Assembly (NCBI GenBank): GCA_016194985.1
Contig: JACQAK010000028.1
Location: forward strand, 1 to 50,746
From: Bacteroidota bacterium
GTDB taxonomy: Bacteria; Bacteroidota; Bacteroidia; B-17B0; Aurantibacillaceae
DNA: 50,746 nt
Direction of reading: 5' to 3'
Both the position numbers and the translations under genes were made by a program. The notes below the pieces were generated by a model. It saw only the letters and a program-made list of their open reading frames with translations, made no database searches and was not told the DNA's origin. Shown here piece after piece: positions 24,187 through 32,770 of the stretch; the stretch's first letter is position 1, and every line of letters starts with the position of its first letter.

Positions 24187-25236
24187 TTACCCAATTCGTT
24201 TACCCAAGATGATCAGCCCTCGTTCCGTATCACCCATATTAGCTATTTTTGGTAGGTGCGCCCATTTCTCAAACCCCATATTATAAAACAATTTGAGACT
24301 GGGTTCGTTGTGATCAAATATAAAGCCTAATAACGTTTTAATATTTAATTCAGAACATGACTCAAAAGCTTTCTGAAGACAAATTTTTCCCAACCCTTTT
24401 CCACGGGCACTTTCCTCCAGATAAATACTTACTTCTACGGTTCCGTTATAAGCAGGTCTTCCGTAAAACGAATTAAAGCTCATCCAGCCCGCATATTTTC
24501 CGTCTGCTTCTATGATCCATAATGGTCTGCGATTGGGCGAGTGTGCGTCAAACCAGGCTTGCTTGCTCTCAACAGAAACAGGTTCCAGATCGGCAGTTAC
24601 TAAACGTGAAGCTACAGTTGAATTGTATGTCGCAACAATGTTGGCAAGATCACTTGGTTGAGCATGTATAAAGGTTACGTTCGAGGCAATAATAGATTGT
24701 TTGGAGGTTTTGGCAGCAATCTTTTGTGCAAAAGCAATTTCGTCTTTTAAATATTTGGCATTCTTAGTAGCAAATAAATTTTTGATTACCTCTGTTGTGT
24801 ATATTTTATGATTGGCTTTCACCACTTTGATCGAACGTGTACGGTCTCTCTTTTTTTCTTCTGAATCCGCAAAGGCTGTAGAATGGTATAAACACAAGCC
24901 CCGTAAATTATCCGGAAAGAGATCGGCAAAGGCCAATCCGGCATAGCCTCCCATGCTATGACCAACAATCACATATTTTTTTAAACGCAGACTATCCATC
25001 ACGGCTTTTACACATTTGGCCATCAATTCAGAGGTGGTTACATAGCCAAAACAATCGGTATCACCATGCCCCGGTAAGTCAATTGCAATCACTCTAAAGG
25101 ATTTTGATAAGGCAGCAATGGTACTTTCCCATATTTGATGGGAGCCTAAAAAACCATGTAATAACACTACCACTCTGCCTTTTCCTGTATCTGAAAAAGT
25201 AACGGTGCCTCTTTTAAACGGAGCTGTTTTTAACAT
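24187..25236 (-). CDS. Fusion of truncated alpha/beta-hydrolase with GNAT acetyltransferase
   Basis: 349 residues in one open frame. Residues 1-185 are an alpha/beta-hydrolase: oxyanion HGFLG (27-31), DLPGHGDTD, nucleophile Ser94 in GHSMGG, then the helical cap ending SKQSIIASN. The usual last 70-80 residues, which hold the catalytic Asp and His, are missing. From about residue 187 a complete GNAT of the phosphinothricin/MnaT group follows: YNSTVASRLVTADLEPVSVE, WMSFNSFYGRPAYNGTVEVS, acetyl-CoA loop RGKGLG (278-283), and LLGFIFDHNEPSLKLFYNMGF. The junction lies near base 24680. The GNAT half should work; the hydrolase half should not. Either an in-frame deletion fused two genes, or this is an assembly error. 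The J-domain gene ends 3 nt upstream. Confidence 0.85.
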   Translation of the reverse strand: MLKTAPFKRGTVTFSDTGKGRVVVLLHGFLGSHQIWESTIAALSKSFRVIAIDLPGHGDTDCFGYVTTSELMAKCVKAVMDSLRLKKYVIVGHSMGGYAGLAFADLFPDNLRGLCLYHSTAFADSEEKKRDRTRSIKVVKANHKIYTTEVIKNLFATKNAKYLKDEIAFAQKIAAKTSKQSIIASNVTFIHAQPSDLANIVATYNSTVASRLVTADLEPVSVESKQAWFDAHSPNRRPLWIIEADGKYAGWMSFNSFYGRPAYNGTVEVSIYLEESARGKGLGKICLQKAFESCSELNIKTLLGFIFDHNEPSLKLFYNMGFEKWAHLPKIANMGDTERGLIILGKRIG

Positions 25237-25239
25237 GAC

Positions 25240-26094
25240 TTATTTCTTAAAAAAATCAACATCGTTGCTAATATACTGCTTGTTATCTGATTGTGGATCG
25301 ATCACATACAAAAGGGTTATTTCAAAAAACAATTTATCGGCATCCCAGTTTTTCCCTAATATGCATTTCCAATACACGCCGGTTTCCGGCAGCTTTGCAA
25401 ATTCAATGGAATAAGAGGCCTGTAGGTAAGCATGTTGCAGATAGACGTGGGTGTTTTTGTCGAATACAGCGATAACAGCGTCGTAATTACTCGAATTATT
25501 GATCTGTATAGAGTGCGGAGAATCAAACGTTCGTATGCCTCCAAAATAACCGCTATAAGGTTTATCGCCATTCACCGGTTTTGCCATGGATGGTTTTACT
25601 GTTGTCTCCTGTTTTTCAGACATAGTATTGTTCTCCGTTTTAGGTTCATGGTTGAATAATGAAATGATCAACATTAATAGCCCGACCGCTATGGGAGTAG
25701 CAAATAAAATATATTTATAATCACTGTAGGTAGTTCCAGAAACGTTAGTATTTGCCGTTTTGTTTTTAACCTGGTGGTAATGTTTCTTGTAATATTCCCT
25801 TCGTTTAAGCTCTTCCTCTGATGTATCCCATTCTTTTTGACCGTTCTTTTTGGGACTTTTGGTTTGAACGTGACGAGTGGTCTGTGAAGTGCCTAAATTA
25901 TCATAGCGTTTCCTCGAATGCGGATTAATAAGTGTATTATAAGCTTTTAAGATAAGCTCAAATACATTTTTAGCATTGGGATCGTTAGGGTTTTTATCGG
26001 GATGATAAATTTTGGCTAATTTTCTGAATGCCGTTTTAATTTCAATATCAGTAGCGTTTTTTGTAAGCCCTAGTATCGAATAATAATCTGCCAT
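25240..26094 (-). CDS. Membrane-anchored J-domain protein
   Basis: 284 residues. A J-domain fills residues 3-66, with the HPD tripeptide at 31-33 needed to stimulate DnaK ATPase, and KAYNTLINPHSRKRYD closing it. A basic, Lys-rich linker (70-125) leads to one membrane helix (about 128-147), and residues 178-284 form a separate beta-rich domain. The G/F region, zinc fingers and peptide-binding domains of DnaJ are all absent, so it recruits DnaK to a membrane site and is not a general chaperone. With the J-domain in the cytosol, the C-terminal domain would be periplasmic. It leads the three-gene run with the hydrolase-GNAT fusion and a TMTC-like gene. Confidence 0.88.
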   Translation of the reverse strand: MADYYSILGLTKNATDIEIKTAFRKLAKIYHPDKNPNDPNAKNVFELILKAYNTLINPHSRKRYDNLGTSQTTRHVQTKSPKKNGQKEWDTSEEELKRREYYKKHYHQVKNKTANTNVSGTTYSDYKYILFATPIAVGLLMLIISLFNHEPKTENNTMSEKQETTVKPSMAKPVNGDKPYSGYFGGIRTFDSPHSIQINNSSNYDAVIAVFDKNTHVYLQHAYLQASYSIEFAKLPETGVYWKCILGKNWDADKLFFEITLLYVIDPQSDNKQYISNDVDFFKK

Positions 26095-26133
26095 TAAGAA
26101 TATACAAACCGGTTATCTGATCAAACGATCAAA

Positions 26134-27828
26134 TTATTTTACTTTATACGTTTTGGTTAAATCGTAATAACGCATAGCATTCAGATTTAATCCTTTCACA
26201 TTGTTTGTCAGTAAACGATAAGAACCTTCATACCATAACGGAATGATCACCGCATCATCCATTAATAGCTGCTCCGCTTTCATGAAATAACTATAGCTGC
26301 TATCTCTGATATTAGAATCGCGTCCTTTTTTAAAGTAAAGATCATAGGTTGGATTTTGATAGCGGGAAGTATTAGGGAAACTGGTACCCTCTGCATCAGT
26401 AGGTACAATATCACCCGCAAAAAGACTCAGGAATGATTCAGGGCTTGGAAAATCAGCCACCCAGGCGTCTCTGAAGATATCTCCTTTGCCATGCATTTGC
26501 AGGTCGTATTTTTGAATATTGGATACAGACTCAAAATTCACATTAATATTCAGATTCGTTTTCAGTTGTTTTTGTATTTCAACGGCTACTGAACTATTTC
26601 TCGAATTTCCGGTATTCAGTAAAATGCTTACTTCCGGAAAGCCTTTCCCATCAGGGAAGCCCGCTTCCGCTAATAATTTTTTAGCCTTGGCAATATCTAA
26701 ATTATATCCATGAATTTTTTTAATATCGTAGCCACTAAAGGTATTTGGCGTAATCCCATAAATAGCCGCTCCAATAGCCTGGCCCTGTAATACATTATCT
26801 ACTAATTTTTCCTTATCAATGGCATAATTAATAGCCTGTCTTACTTTTACATTATCAAAAGGTTTTTGTTTGGTATTAAACACATAAAACTGGCTAAACA
26901 TCTCAGGTTCTCTTTGCAATAAAGATTTGGGAGGATGACTGATAAATTCCTTGATGTTTTTTTCTACTACATCTTTTACCCTCAACGAAGGTAAGGTGTT
27001 AATCAAATCGATTTTTTGATCTTCAAACAGAGAAAGGCCATCTTCAATAGAAGGCGTTACCAAAACGACAACAGTATCAAGGTATGGCAAGGCACATCCG
27101 GCACTGTCTTTCATAAAATAATTAGGATTTTTTACTAAAACAATCCTGTCTTTAGTAGAAGAAGCGTCGTACATAAATGGCCCGGCACCAGTTTTCAAAT
27201 CCTTGCCGTAAGCTTTAAAAGCAGTTTCGTTGATAATGGCTACCGACGGGTTTGCCAGCATTTTTATAAAGCTTAAACTTGGATTGAGTAGCTCTAATGA
27301 AAAAGTATAATCATCTATGATTTTTAGCCCCGAAATGGATGTAGCCTTTTTGTCGAAAAACTCATTAACACCCGCTAAACGATCTCTTAAAATAGTATTA
27401 AACTGATAATTATTGTCAGTTTTAGTAGCAAGGTTTTCGAGGGTGAATTTTACATCTTTAGTCGTAATTTCAGGGCCTTTGCCATCTTTATAGCATTTAT
27501 CATCCTGAAAATGAGCACCTTTTACCAGATGAAAAGTAATGAGTCTGCCATCTTTCGACATCTCCCATTTTTCGGCTAACCCCGGAACAATATCTAAAGT
27601 TTTAGAATCTAATCGAATCAAAGCTTCATAGATCTGAGAAGTCACCAATCCCTCTACCTGAGAGGTAATAGAAAGAGGGTAAAGCGTGGCAATTTCATTA
27701 TTTTCGGCCATCACAAACGTTCCGCCATTTTTTTCCGACTGCTTACTATTGCCATTATTGCCGCCATTCTTACATCCGATCAATAAAACGGATGAGGCCA
27801 AAAGCAATTTTGAAATGTTAAAATTCAT
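26134..27828 (-). CDS. Peptide-type ABC substrate-binding lipoprotein (SBP family 5)
   Basis: 564 residues from ATG 27828 (MNFNISKLLLASSVLLIGC). The lipobox LIGC places the lipid on Cys19. An earlier start at 27867 would add 13 residues ahead of the signal peptide and is rejected. The body matches OppA/DppA-type binding proteins: GLVTSQIYEALIRLD, ATKTDNNYQF, FDNVKVRQAINYAIDKEKLV, and the C-terminal LLMDDAVIIPLWYEGSYRLL. It binds a peptide or similar solute at the membrane. No permease or ATPase gene is adjacent, so its transporter must be elsewhere. A weak -7-like TATATTTA lies about 33 nt upstream. Confidence 0.92.
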   Translation of the reverse strand: MNFNISKLLLASSVLLIGCKNGGNNGNSKQSEKNGGTFVMAENNEIATLYPLSITSQVEGLVTSQIYEALIRLDSKTLDIVPGLAEKWEMSKDGRLITFHLVKGAHFQDDKCYKDGKGPEITTKDVKFTLENLATKTDNNYQFNTILRDRLAGVNEFFDKKATSISGLKIIDDYTFSLELLNPSLSFIKMLANPSVAIINETAFKAYGKDLKTGAGPFMYDASSTKDRIVLVKNPNYFMKDSAGCALPYLDTVVVLVTPSIEDGLSLFEDQKIDLINTLPSLRVKDVVEKNIKEFISHPPKSLLQREPEMFSQFYVFNTKQKPFDNVKVRQAINYAIDKEKLVDNVLQGQAIGAAIYGITPNTFSGYDIKKIHGYNLDIAKAKKLLAEAGFPDGKGFPEVSILLNTGNSRNSSVAVEIQKQLKTNLNINVNFESVSNIQKYDLQMHGKGDIFRDAWVADFPSPESFLSLFAGDIVPTDAEGTSFPNTSRYQNPTYDLYFKKGRDSNIRDSSYSYFMKAEQLLMDDAVIIPLWYEGSYRLLTNNVKGLNLNAMRYYDLTKTYKVK

Positions 27829-27931
27829 ATACTTTAAGAAAAAGTTAAGACTGCCTAAATATAACAATTAATCGACTATTTTTGAAATTTTCCTGACTAT
27901 TTGCATTTTTTAAATAAAAAAGTGATTTTTA

Positions 27932-27963
27932 TTTTGTTTTTCTCAAATATCGTTTTAATATTG
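27932..27963 (+). promoter_or_regulatory. Candidate promoter of the 28000 gene
   Basis: TTTTG (27932-27936), 19-nt spacer, then TAATATTG (27956-27963), one mismatch from TAnnTTTG. It ends 36 nt before the ATG. Confidence 0.4.
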
Positions 27964-27999
27964 CAAGACTTTTTGCAGACGTGCTAAAACAAACAGACT

Positions 28000-28809
28000 A
28001 TGAAACAAATTTATTCGATATTAATACTTTCTTTGATTCTTTCAGGTAAAGGATTTGCACAAGGAGGTGTTATTATTTTAGAAGGAAATTACCAAGGTAA
28101 AAACCTATATGTACAAAACCCATTTGGTAGTGGAGGCGTTGGTTTTTGCGTAACGGAGGTGTTGGTAAACGGGAACATCACAACGGATGAAACCAACTCA
28201 AGTGCGTTTGAAATTGATTTCAAACCACACAAATTAGCTATCGGAGAAAAAGTTGAAATTAAAATTAAACATAAAGAAGATTGCAAACCTAAAGTTTTAA
28301 ATCCTGAAGTTTTAAAACCAAAAAGTACATTTGAAGTTATATCAATGACGGTTGATAAAGACGGTACTTTAAAATGGTCTACTAAATCAGAAACAGGAAA
28401 ATTATCATTTGCTGTTGAGCAATTCCGCTGGAACAAATGGGTAAAAGTTGGAGAAGTTGACGGAATTGGTACACCTACCACTAATAACTACACATTTAAA
28501 GTAGCCCCTCACTCAGGAAAAAATCAAATAAGAGTTCGTCAAACAGATTACAGCGGTCAGCCTCGTTTATCAAAACCTGTAGATTTTACGTCGGATGTTC
28601 CGGATATTACATTTGCTCCGATTAAAGTATCTAAGGAAATTAACTTTGTGGCTGCGGATAAACCTTACGAGACCATGTACGAAATCTATGATCAGTATGG
28701 TAATGTGGTTAAAAGAGGCTTTGGATCTACTGTAGACGCTTCTAATCTGGCTAAAGGAGGGTACTTCTTAAACTACGATAACAAAATGGGCGAATTCATT
28801 AAAAAATAA
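28000..28809 (+). CDS. Secreted protein of unknown function with a T9SS-like C-terminal tail
   Basis: 269 residues. The signal peptide MKQIYSILILSLILSGKGFAQ is clear. I do not recognise the central part: two beta-rich domains (about 22-105, with GGVIILEGNYQGKNLYVQNPF, and about 110-205, fibronectin-like with KVGEVDGIGTPTTNNYTF). The C-terminal 80 residues (PYETMYEIYDQYGNVVKRGF, SNLAKGGYFLNYDNKMGEFIKK) resemble the last strands of type A T9SS sorting domains, with the IYDxxGxxV and KGxYFLxY steps and a basic end. The PNP motif is missing. A strong terminator follows, so the gene is probably monocistronic and well expressed. Confidence 0.75.
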   Translation: MKQIYSILILSLILSGKGFAQGGVIILEGNYQGKNLYVQNPFGSGGVGFCVTEVLVNGNITTDETNSSAFEIDFKPHKLAIGEKVEIKIKHKEDCKPKVLNPEVLKPKSTFEVISMTVDKDGTLKWSTKSETGKLSFAVEQFRWNKWVKVGEVDGIGTPTTNNYTFKVAPHSGKNQIRVRQTDYSGQPRLSKPVDFTSDVPDITFAPIKVSKEINFVAADKPYETMYEIYDQYGNVVKRGFGSTVDASNLAKGGYFLNYDNKMGEFIKK

Positions 28810-28829
28810 GCTTATTGATAAAAATATGT

Positions 28830-28860
28830 AAAATGCCCCGAAAATAATTCGGGGCATTTT
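28830..28860 (+). terminator. Strong hairpin terminator
   Basis: Perfect 13-bp stem AAAATGCCCCGAA / TTCGGGGCATTTT with a 5-nt loop, ending in T-rich DNA. It is symmetric enough to work in either direction, but only the plus-strand gene at 28000 needs it. Confidence 0.88.
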
Positions 28861-28879
28861 TATTTACACTAATTTCCTT

Positions 28880-28887
28880 TACATTTG
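28880..28887 (+). promoter_or_regulatory. -7 box four nt before the biotinyl-domain gene
   Basis: TACATTTG, an exact TAnnTTTG match, followed by CTAT and ATG 28892. No clear -33 TTTG is seen. Confidence 0.45.
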
Positions 28888-28891
28888 CTAT

Positions 28892-29404
28892 ATGTACACA
28901 ATTAAAGTAAACGGCAACAAAGAGTTCAAAACAGAACTTCACAAACAGGATCATAATACTATTTCAGGTAACCTAAACGGGCAAGCGTTTTCGGCCGATA
29001 TCATCAAGGTAAGAGAAGGGGTTTATCATCTTTTAAAAGACCATGTTTCTTACAATCTGGAAATTGTAAAACAGGTTCCTGAAGAGAAAAAAATGGTTGT
29101 TAAAATTAATAATACTACATATACCCTTGATATTAAAGATAAATACGATGATCTGTTACATAGCCTGGGACTTGATAATTTAGCAACTAAAAAAGTAAAT
29201 GATATTAAGGCACCTATGCCAGGAATGGTATTGAATATACTGGTAAGCGAAGGACAGGAAGTGAAAAAAGGAGATGCATTAATTGTGTTGGAAGCCATGA
29301 AAATGGAAAATATATTAAAGTCGCCAACCGACGGTACCATTAAGAAAATAGCGATTAACAAAGGCGTAGCTGTAGAAAAAAATCAGCTGTTAATACAATT
29401 TTAA
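28892..29404 (+). CDS. Biotin carboxyl carrier-type protein
   Basis: 170 residues. The C-terminal 75 residues form a biotinyl domain: APMPGMVLNILVSEGQEVKKGDALIVLEAMKMENILKSP, with biotin-accepting Lys137 in EAMKM. The N-terminal 95 residues are a beta-rich segment seen in the carrier subunits of acetyl/propionyl-CoA carboxylase systems of this phylum, not in classical AccB. It would carry CO2 between biotin carboxylase and carboxyltransferase subunits. Those subunits are not next to it: a secreted-protein gene precedes and a dismutase gene follows. A TACATTTG box ends 4 nt before the ATG. Confidence 0.88.
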   Translation: MYTIKVNGNKEFKTELHKQDHNTISGNLNGQAFSADIIKVREGVYHLLKDHVSYNLEIVKQVPEEKKMVVKINNTTYTLDIKDKYDDLLHSLGLDNLATKKVNDIKAPMPGMVLNILVSEGQEVKKGDALIVLEAMKMENILKSPTDGTIKKIAINKGVAVEKNQLLIQF

Positions 29405-29473
29405 ATTAAGTATTGCTGCCTGAGCGATTCTGATAGTCATCGAATCGAAAGCATATCAACATAATCACACACC

Positions 29474-30208
29474 ATGAGCGACAGAAGAGAGTTTTTTAAG
29501 AAAATAGGATTATTAGGGCTTTCAGGCATTGCTACCAAATTAGTTAGTAACGAGCAGTTACATGCTTTGGAAACCCTTGGCAGAGAAAGTCTTCAGAATG
29601 TTCCTTTTACATTGCCTCATTTGCCATACGAATACAATGCTTTGGAGCCAGTTATTGATGAGCAAACGATGATGATTCACCATACAAAACATCATCAGGC
29701 TTATGTGGATAAATTGAACAAGGCTATAGAAAACATGGGAGGGAAATTTGTGTTGGAAGAATCGTTTAAAACAATTTCCAAAGCCGATGTAGCCATCCGA
29801 AACAATGGAGGCGGGCATTACAACCATAGTTTGTTCTGGCAACTAATGAAAGCCAATCCGGGTTCAAAAGACAACAAACCTTCCGGAAAGCTTGCTGAAT
29901 CAATCACAAGAGACTTTAAATCATTTGAAGATTTCAAAAAAGAATTCACTGAAAAATCAACTAAGCTATTTGGAAGCGGTTGGTGCTGGCTAATTGAACA
30001 GGAAGGAAAATTAAAAATTACTACAACGCCTAATCAGGATAATCCATTAATGGATGTAGCTTCAGAAAAAGGGAAACCTGTTTTGGCACTGGATATCTGG
30101 GAACACGCTTACTATTTGAAATACCAAAACAAACGTGCCGATTACATTGCTAATTGGTGGAACGTTGTAAATTGGGAAAAGGCAGAAGAGCTTTATAGCT
30201 CTAAATAA
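29474..30208 (+). CDS. Fe/Mn superoxide dismutase with Tat-type signal
   Basis: 244 residues, about 40 longer at the N-terminus than cytosolic SodA/SodB. The extension MSDRREFFKKIGLLGLSGIA has the RRxFF-K twin-arginine motif followed by a hydrophobic stretch, so the enzyme may be exported folded with its metal. Metal ligands: His69 (MIHHTKHHQAY), His118 (HYNHSLFW), Asp207 and His211 (DIWEHAYYLKY). It converts superoxide to oxygen and hydrogen peroxide. Telling Fe from Mn is not safe from sequence alone. It follows the biotinyl gene by 69 bp, with no evident functional link. Confidence 0.92.
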   Translation: MSDRREFFKKIGLLGLSGIATKLVSNEQLHALETLGRESLQNVPFTLPHLPYEYNALEPVIDEQTMMIHHTKHHQAYVDKLNKAIENMGGKFVLEESFKTISKADVAIRNNGGGHYNHSLFWQLMKANPGSKDNKPSGKLAESITRDFKSFEDFKKEFTEKSTKLFGSGWCWLIEQEGKLKITTTPNQDNPLMDVASEKGKPVLALDIWEHAYYLKYQNKRADYIANWWNVVNWEKAEELYSSK

Positions 30209-30268
30209 TACATTGAATATGTGTTGTAAATACCCTCTGGTGGGTATGAGATCCTGATATGATAGGTT

Positions 30269-30276
30269 TATTTTTG
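30269..30276 (+). promoter_or_regulatory. -7 box of the lipoprotein gene
   Basis: TATTTTTG matches TAnnTTTG exactly and ends 28 nt before ATG 30305. No clear -33 element. Confidence 0.35.
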
Positions 30277-30304
30277 CGTCTAAACAACGTAATCCATGTA
30301 ACCT

Positions 30305-30799
30305 ATGAAAAAAATTATTATCAATGCTAGTTTATTAATTGCTTTTACTTCTCTATTTATAATTGGCTGTAAAAAAAAGGATACATCTTCTCCTGAAGAA
30401 GAATCAACTCCAACAACCACCGGTTCTACTACAGGAACGCCGGCAGCCTCCGGATCGTTTACCTGGACAGAAAACGGAGGGGCTGTAAATACAGCAGATT
30501 CATCATTTTGGACTACCGGTACATGGGGAACAGGATTCAGGGCATTTAAAGGTGGTTATACGAATTATTTTGAAATAAACTGGGCAAATCAAAACAACAC
30601 TTCGGTTGGGTCGAAAAGTTTAACCGCAGGTTCTTTTACTTTTTTAAAAGGCTCAGCCACTTATACGAATGCAGCCTCAGAAAATCTGGTAGTTTCGGCG
30701 TTTGCAAGTAATGCGCTTACCGGAGGATTTACGGTATCCGTTTCCGGAGGTACTGTTACAACTATTGTAGGAGGCTTCAATGCCATACCCAAGAAATAA
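30305..30799 (+). CDS. Small lipoprotein of unknown function
   Basis: 164 residues. The signal peptide ends in the lipobox IIGC, with lipidated Cys22 followed by KKKD. A low-complexity Ser/Thr/Pro linker (about 28-48) tethers a small beta-rich domain of about 110 residues, rich in Gly, Ser, Thr and Asn, with SFTWTENGGA, FRAFKGGYTNYFEINW and GSFTFLKGSATYTN. I do not recognise the family. It probably sits on the outer membrane. It is flanked by its own promoter and a good terminator. Confidence 0.75.
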   Translation: MKKIIINASLLIAFTSLFIIGCKKKDTSSPEEESTPTTTGSTTGTPAASGSFTWTENGGAVNTADSSFWTTGTWGTGFRAFKGGYTNYFEINWANQNNTSVGSKSLTAGSFTFLKGSATYTNAASENLVVSAFASNALTGGFTVSVSGGTVTTIVGGFNAIPKK

Positions 30800-30815
30800 C
30801 AATAAATAAAAGTTT

Positions 30816-30850
30816 AAAAATCCCTTTTAGTTTTCTGAAAGGGATTTTTT
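30816..30850 (+). terminator. Rho-independent terminator after the lipoprotein gene
   Basis: AAAAATCCCTTT pairs perfectly with AAAGGGATTTTT around a 10-nt loop, ending in T-rich sequence 17 nt after the stop. Confidence 0.82.
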
Positions 30851-30901
30851 GTTTTCTCTATCTCGTCAATTTTCGGTAAATTAGAGCCTTAAATTTTTAC
30901 T

Positions 30902-32677
30902 ATGTTACGTACACATACCTGCGGCGAATTAAGACTATCAGACATTAACAAAGAAGTAACCTTAAGTGGTTGGGTTCAAAAATCCAGAGATCTGGGAGGG
31001 ATGACATTTATTGATTTGAGAGATCGTTATGGTATTACCCAATTAGCGTTTAATGATGATACGGATAAAGAAATGAATGTTCGTGCACGCAGCGTAAGCC
31101 GTGAATTTGTGATTCAGGTTACTGGTACTGTGATTGAACGTGAAAGTAAAAACAAGAATAACCCTACAGGAGAAATTGAGATACTAGTAAAAGAATTTAA
31201 GATCTTAAATGAATCAGTAACCCCACCATTTACAATCGAAGATAACACGGATGGTGGTGATGAGTTACGAATGAAATACCGTTACCTGGATTTACGCAGA
31301 AATGAAGTGCGTAAAAATCTGGAGCTTCGTCATCGTATGGCTATTGAAACCCGTAACTATCTGGATAAATTAAATTTTCTGGAAGTAGAAACGCCGGTAT
31401 TAATTAAATCCACACCCGAAGGAGCACGCGACTTTGTGGTGCCAAGCCGTATGAATGCAGGGCAGTTTTATGCTTTACCGCAATCACCACAAACCTTTAA
31501 GCAGTTATTAATGGTAGGAGGTTTCGACAGATACTATCAAATTGTTAAATGTTTCCGCGATGAAGATCTTCGTGCCGATAGACAACCGGAGTTTACTCAA
31601 ATAGATTGCGAGATGAGCTTTGTGGAACAAAAAGATATTCTGGATACGTTTGAAGGCTTGGTGCGCCACTTATTCAAAGCAGTAAAGAATATTGATATGC
31701 CTTTTGTACCACACATGACGTATGCAGATGCCATGAAGTACTATGGGAATGATAAGCCCGATACACGTTTTGAAATGAAGTTTGTAGAGATGAATAGTGT
31801 TGTGGCAGGGAAAAACTTTAAAGTATTTGATGAAGCAGAATTAGTAGTGGCTATTTGTGCAAAAGGTGCTGCGGAGTATACCCGCAAACAGTTAGATGAA
31901 TTAACGGAGTGGGCAAAGCGCCCACAAATTGGAGCAACCGGATTGGTGTATGCACGTCATAATGCAGACGGAACCATTAAATCAAGCGTTGATAAATTTT
32001 ATAATGAAGAGGATTTAAAAGCCTGGTCGGTGGCATGCGGCTCACAACCGGGAGATCTGATTTTAGTGTTAGCAGGAGCAGAGGAAAAAACCCGCAAAGC
32101 TATGAGCGAATTGCGTTTAGAAATGGGCGCCCGTTTGGGATTACGTGATAAAACAAAATTCTCCGCATTATGGGTGATCGATTTCCCGTTACTGGAATGG
32201 AATGATGGCGATCCTAATTTATTGGCGTCGTTAGCCGGAAGATGGCATGCCAAGCATCATCCCTTCACTTCCCCTAATCCCGAAGATTTTGAATTGCTTA
32301 AAACAAATCCGGGTGCTGTGAGGGCAAACGCATATGATTTAGTAATTAATGGTGTGGAGATTGGCGGAGGAAGTATCCGTATTCACAATAAAGAATTACA
32401 AGCTCAAATGTTTGACCTATTAGGATTCACGAAAGAAGAAGCACAAAAACAATTTGGATTCTTAATGAATGCCTTTGAATTTGGTGCACCTCCGCATGGT
32501 GGTTTAGCTTTTGGTTTCGATAGATTATGTTCTTTATTTGGTGGCAGCGATAGTATCAGAGACTTTATCGCTTTCCCTAAAAACAATTCAGGACGTGACG
32601 TAATGATCGATAGTCCTAGTGAGATCAGTGATGAGCAATTGAAGGAACTAAATATTTTATCTACTATAATTAAGTAA
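30902..32677 (+). CDS. aspS: Aspartyl-tRNA synthetase
   Basis: 591 residues, the usual bacterial length. Charges tRNA-Asp with aspartate. The N-terminal OB-fold anticodon domain ([20 protein letters not shown]) is followed by class II catalytic motifs: motif 1 around [20 protein letters not shown], motif 2 [19 protein letters not shown], and motif 3 [11 protein letters not shown] near the C-terminus. The bacterial GAD insertion (about 290-420) is present. A TAAATTTT box (one mismatch) ends 4 nt before the ATG. The gene has no sign of alteration. Confidence 0.97.
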   Translation: MLRTHTCGELRLSDINKEVTLSGWVQKSRDLGGMTFIDLRDRYGITQLAFNDDTDKEMNVRARSVSREFVIQVTGTVIERESKNKNNPTGEIEILVKEFKILNESVTPPFTIEDNTDGGDELRMKYRYLDLRRNEVRKNLELRHRMAIETRNYLDKLNFLEVETPVLIKSTPEGARDFVVPSRMNAGQFYALPQSPQTFKQLLMVGGFDRYYQIVKCFRDEDLRADRQPEFTQIDCEMSFVEQKDILDTFEGLVRHLFKAVKNIDMPFVPHMTYADAMKYYGNDKPDTRFEMKFVEMNSVVAGKNFKVFDEAELVVAICAKGAAEYTRKQLDELTEWAKRPQIGATGLVYARHNADGTIKSSVDKFYNEEDLKAWSVACGSQPGDLILVLAGAEEKTRKAMSELRLEMGARLGLRDKTKFSALWVIDFPLLEWNDGDPNLLASLAGRWHAKHHPFTSPNPEDFELLKTNPGAVRANAYDLVINGVEIGGGSIRIHNKELQAQMFDLLGFTKEEAQKQFGFLMNAFEFGAPPHGGLAFGFDRLCSLFGGSDSIRDFIAFPKNNSGRDVMIDSPSEISDEQLKELNILSTIIK

Positions 32678-32689
32678 CATTTGTATTTT

Positions 32690-32765
32690 GTCACCCTGAA
32701 CTTGATTCAGGGTCTCAAATTAGGAAATAAAAAGAACAGAGATGCTGAAACAAGTTCAGCATGAC
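32690..32765. repeat. Composite palindromic repeat, two inverted hairpin units
   Basis: Two 27-bp units (32690-32716 and 32739-32765) lie in inverted orientation around a 22-bp spacer. Each unit is itself a hairpin: CCCTGAA/TTCAGGG in the left one and GCTGAA/TTCAGC in the right one. Compared in the same orientation the units differ mainly at paired stem positions, so the changes are compensatory. The right unit reappears intact at 38770-38796. Confidence 0.75.
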
Positions 32766-32770
32766 ACAAA

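Noticed and set aside
26116-26131. TGATC-AAAC-GATCA dyad between the peptide-binding lipoprotein and J-domain genes, considered as terminator
   Set aside because: The stem is only 5 bp and lacks a clear T-tract in the needed direction.
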